Shown here piece by piece: positions 5,882 through 7,042 of a stretch of DNA of 7,042 nt. Source of the DNA: Oscillospiraceae bacterium (GTDB taxonomy: Bacteria; Bacillota; Clostridia; Oscillospirales; Acutalibacteraceae); the NCBI GenBank assembly GCA_003517915.1, contig DOZQ01000162.1:1-7042 (forward strand). Direction: 5' to 3'. Position 1 is the stretch's first letter; each line of letters begins with the position of its first letter. The notes under the pieces are model-generated. The model did no database searches and had not been told where the DNA came from. It was given only the letters and a program-made list of their open reading frames with translations. The translations under genes were made by a program, and so were the position numbers.

Positions 5882-5895
5882 ATGCCGAATATTAA

Positions 5896-6504
5896 TCAAT
5901 TGCCGTTGAAACGGTTCATCGCCTCGTCGATATTCCCCGAAACAATCATACGGGCCGCCTCGGTGCTGTTCGCCACCGCCTCGGCGAGCGGTTTTTTTTC
6001 GCTCCCGGAAAAAACCGACAACACCCATTTTGCAAGATCATAATCGGGGTGAGGCTTTTGGCCGATGCCGATTTTAACGCGGGGAAAATCCTCCGAGTCC
6101 AACTGCATTATAATGCTTTTCAGCCCGTTATGCCCGCCGTCCGACCCTTTTCTGCGCACCCTAATCCGACCCGGCGGCAGGGATATGTCGTCGCAGACGA
6201 CGAGAGTCCGCTCGGGCGGAATTTTGTAATACCGCGCGGCGGCGGCAACCGCCTCACCCGAAAGGTTCATAAAGGTCACCGGCTTTAACAGCAGCGCCTT
6301 TTGCCCATTCAGGGTTATCTCCGCCGTGAGGGATTTGAATTTAAGCCGGTCGATGTTCACGCCGGCTTTTTCCGCGAGCGCGTCGACGCACGGATAGCCG
6401 ACGTTGTGGCGGGTGCCGTCGTATTTCGGCCCGGGGTTACCAAGCCCCGCGATAATATAGCCTATGCCGCCAGGGCGGAATCTTTTCAAAAACGTGTCAA
6501 ACAT
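5896..6504 (-). CDS. pth: Peptidyl-tRNA hydrolase
   Basis: Cleaves peptidyl-tRNAs that drop off the ribosome, recycling tRNA; cytoplasmic and essential in most bacteria. The product is 202 residues from the ATG at 6502-6504. That start is chosen over the in-frame ATG at 6564 because the longer reading would overlap the 3' end of prs, while AAGGATCGGAG lies just upstream (nearest GGAG 13 nt away). A short N-terminal extension before the conserved strand is common in clostridial Pth. Signature residues are GLGNPGPKY (20-28, N23), TRHNVGY (31-37, catalytic H33), FMNLSGE (78-84, N80), CDDISLPPG (104-112, D105 matching E. coli Asp93) and GGHNGLKSI (123-131, N126). The gene begins 25 nt after prs, so co-transcription is likely. 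B. subtilis has the same neighbours, with ctc between prs and pth; no ctc is present here. Confidence 0.96.
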   Translation of the reverse strand: MFDTFLKRFRPGGIGYIIAGLGNPGPKYDGTRHNVGYPCVDALAEKAGVNIDRLKFKSLTAEITLNGQKALLLKPVTFMNLSGEAVAAAARYYKIPPERTLVVCDDISLPPGRIRVRRKGSDGGHNGLKSIIMQLDSEDFPRVKIGIGQKPHPDYDLAKWVLSVFSGSEKKPLAEAVANSTEAARMIVSGNIDEAMNRFNGN

Positions 6505-6529
6505 ATAAACGTAAAAACTCCGATCCTTG

Positions 6530-7042
6530 TTACTGAAAAAGGGTGGACATGGGCTTGTCCTCATAAATGCGCTCTATCGCCTCGGCGAAAACAGACGCGA
6601 CCTCAAGCTGCCTGATTTTCGCTATCCGTTTTTCTTTAGGCAGCGGGATGGTATCCAGCAGCACAAGCTCGCTTATGGGGCTTTGCTCCAGCCTGGTTAT
6701 CGCCTCGCCTGACAACACCCCGTGGGTGGCGCAGGCGAACACCTCGGCCGCTCCGCCTGTATCAAGCACGGCTCTCGCGGCGTTGCAAAGGGTTCCTGCG
6801 GTGTCTATCATATCGTCCGCCAAAATCACACTGCGGCCCTTTACGTCGCCTATTATATTCATGACCTCCGACTCGTTCGCCTTGCTGCGGCGCTTGTCGA
6901 TAATGGCAAGCGGCGCGCCTATGCGGGCGGCGAAATTCCGTACCCTTGTCACCGAGCCCAAATCGGGCGAGACGAGCACGAGTTCCTTGCCGCTGCCCGC
7001 GAATTTTTGTTTATAGTATGGGGTGAGAAGGGGGATGCCCAG
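6530..7042 (-). CDS. prs: Ribose-phosphate pyrophosphokinase (PRPP synthetase), C-terminal part
   Basis: Makes PRPP from ribose 5-phosphate and ATP for purine, pyrimidine, histidine, tryptophan and NAD synthesis. The gene enters from the right edge already in frame (LGIPLLTPYYK...), and 170 residues are visible of a family that is usually about 315 long. The 5' end lies outside the window, so the GTG at 6977-6979 is an internal Val codon. Numbered from the edge, diagnostic segments are LVLVSPDLGSVTR (21-33), the flexible loop IIDKRRSKANESEVMNIIG (47-65), the PRPP-binding loop DDMIDTAGT (76-84) and ATHGVLSGEA (105-114). The C-terminus MSTLFQ corresponds to the B. subtilis Prs ending VSYLFS. 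TAA stop at 6530-6532, 25 nt before pth. Confidence 0.96.
   Translation of the reverse strand: MGIPLLTPYYKQKFAGSGKELVLVSPDLGSVTRVRNFAARIGAPLAIIDKRRSKANESEVMNIIGDVKGRSVILADDMIDTAGTLCNAARAVLDTGGAAEVFACATHGVLSGEAITRLEQSPISELVLLDTIPLPKEKRIAKIRQLEVASVFAEAIERIYEDKPMSTLFQ

Noticed and set aside
6505..6564. Upstream in-frame ATG at 6564 as the pth start
   Set aside because: It would overlap prs by 35 nt and add about 20 residues unlike the family. ATG at 6504 has a ribosome binding site and a family-like N-terminus.
6977..6979. GTG as the start of a short prs gene
   Set aside because: The frame continues to the window edge with residues that match PRPP synthetase, so the gene is cut by the window and this is an internal valine.

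Overview
This window looks like chromosomal DNA from a Clostridia-type Firmicute (Bacillota). The basis is the gene order, the strong GGAGG-type ribosome binding sites, the sigma-A-like promoters, and the pairing of a class I glutamine synthetase with an ANTAR-domain antiterminator. All recognisable genes lie on the minus strand, so transcription runs from high to low coordinates: prs (3' part) > pth > mfd > glnA > ANTAR regulator > start of a further gene, possibly hisH-like. No tRNA, rRNA, CRISPR array, insertion sequence or other mobile element is visible.

Right part (5896-7042): the C-terminal half of ribose-phosphate pyrophosphokinase and complete peptidyl-tRNA hydrolase, 25 nt apart and probably co-transcribed. 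Next comes a 250-nt AT-rich gap (5646-5895). It carries a good extended -10 promoter reading towards mfd, a GC-rich hairpin that may be the core of a structured leader, and a cluster of short direct and inverted repeats just before the mfd ribosome binding site. mfd (2199-5645) is full length with all its helicase motifs, and is followed by a compact intrinsic terminator. The order prs-pth-mfd matches the Bacillus subtilis prs-ctc-pth-fin-mfd neighbourhood with ctc and fin missing.

Left part (1-2198): a nitrogen-assimilation unit with its own perfect-consensus promoter (TTGACA, 18 bp, TATAAT). The roughly 140-nt glnA leader is the most interesting stretch. Starting about 9 nt after the predicted transcription start, it can fold into a 27-bp, nearly uninterrupted stem that ends in GCC-UUUUU, i.e. 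an intrinsic terminator in front of glnA. Its 5' arm can instead form a small hairpin with the six-base loop AAAGGC. That loop has A at position 1 and G at position 4, the signature reported for RNA sites bound by ANTAR proteins. The gene after glnA encodes an ANTAR protein, so the window appears to hold a self-contained attenuation circuit: the regulator would hold the hexaloop hairpin, block the terminator and allow glnA transcription. The regulator's receiver domain lacks the phospho-accepting Asp and the acidic pair, so its signal is probably not ordinary phosphorylation.

The glnA/ANTAR pairing is known in clostridia. The specific leader architecture and the inactive receiver are the parts most worth testing.
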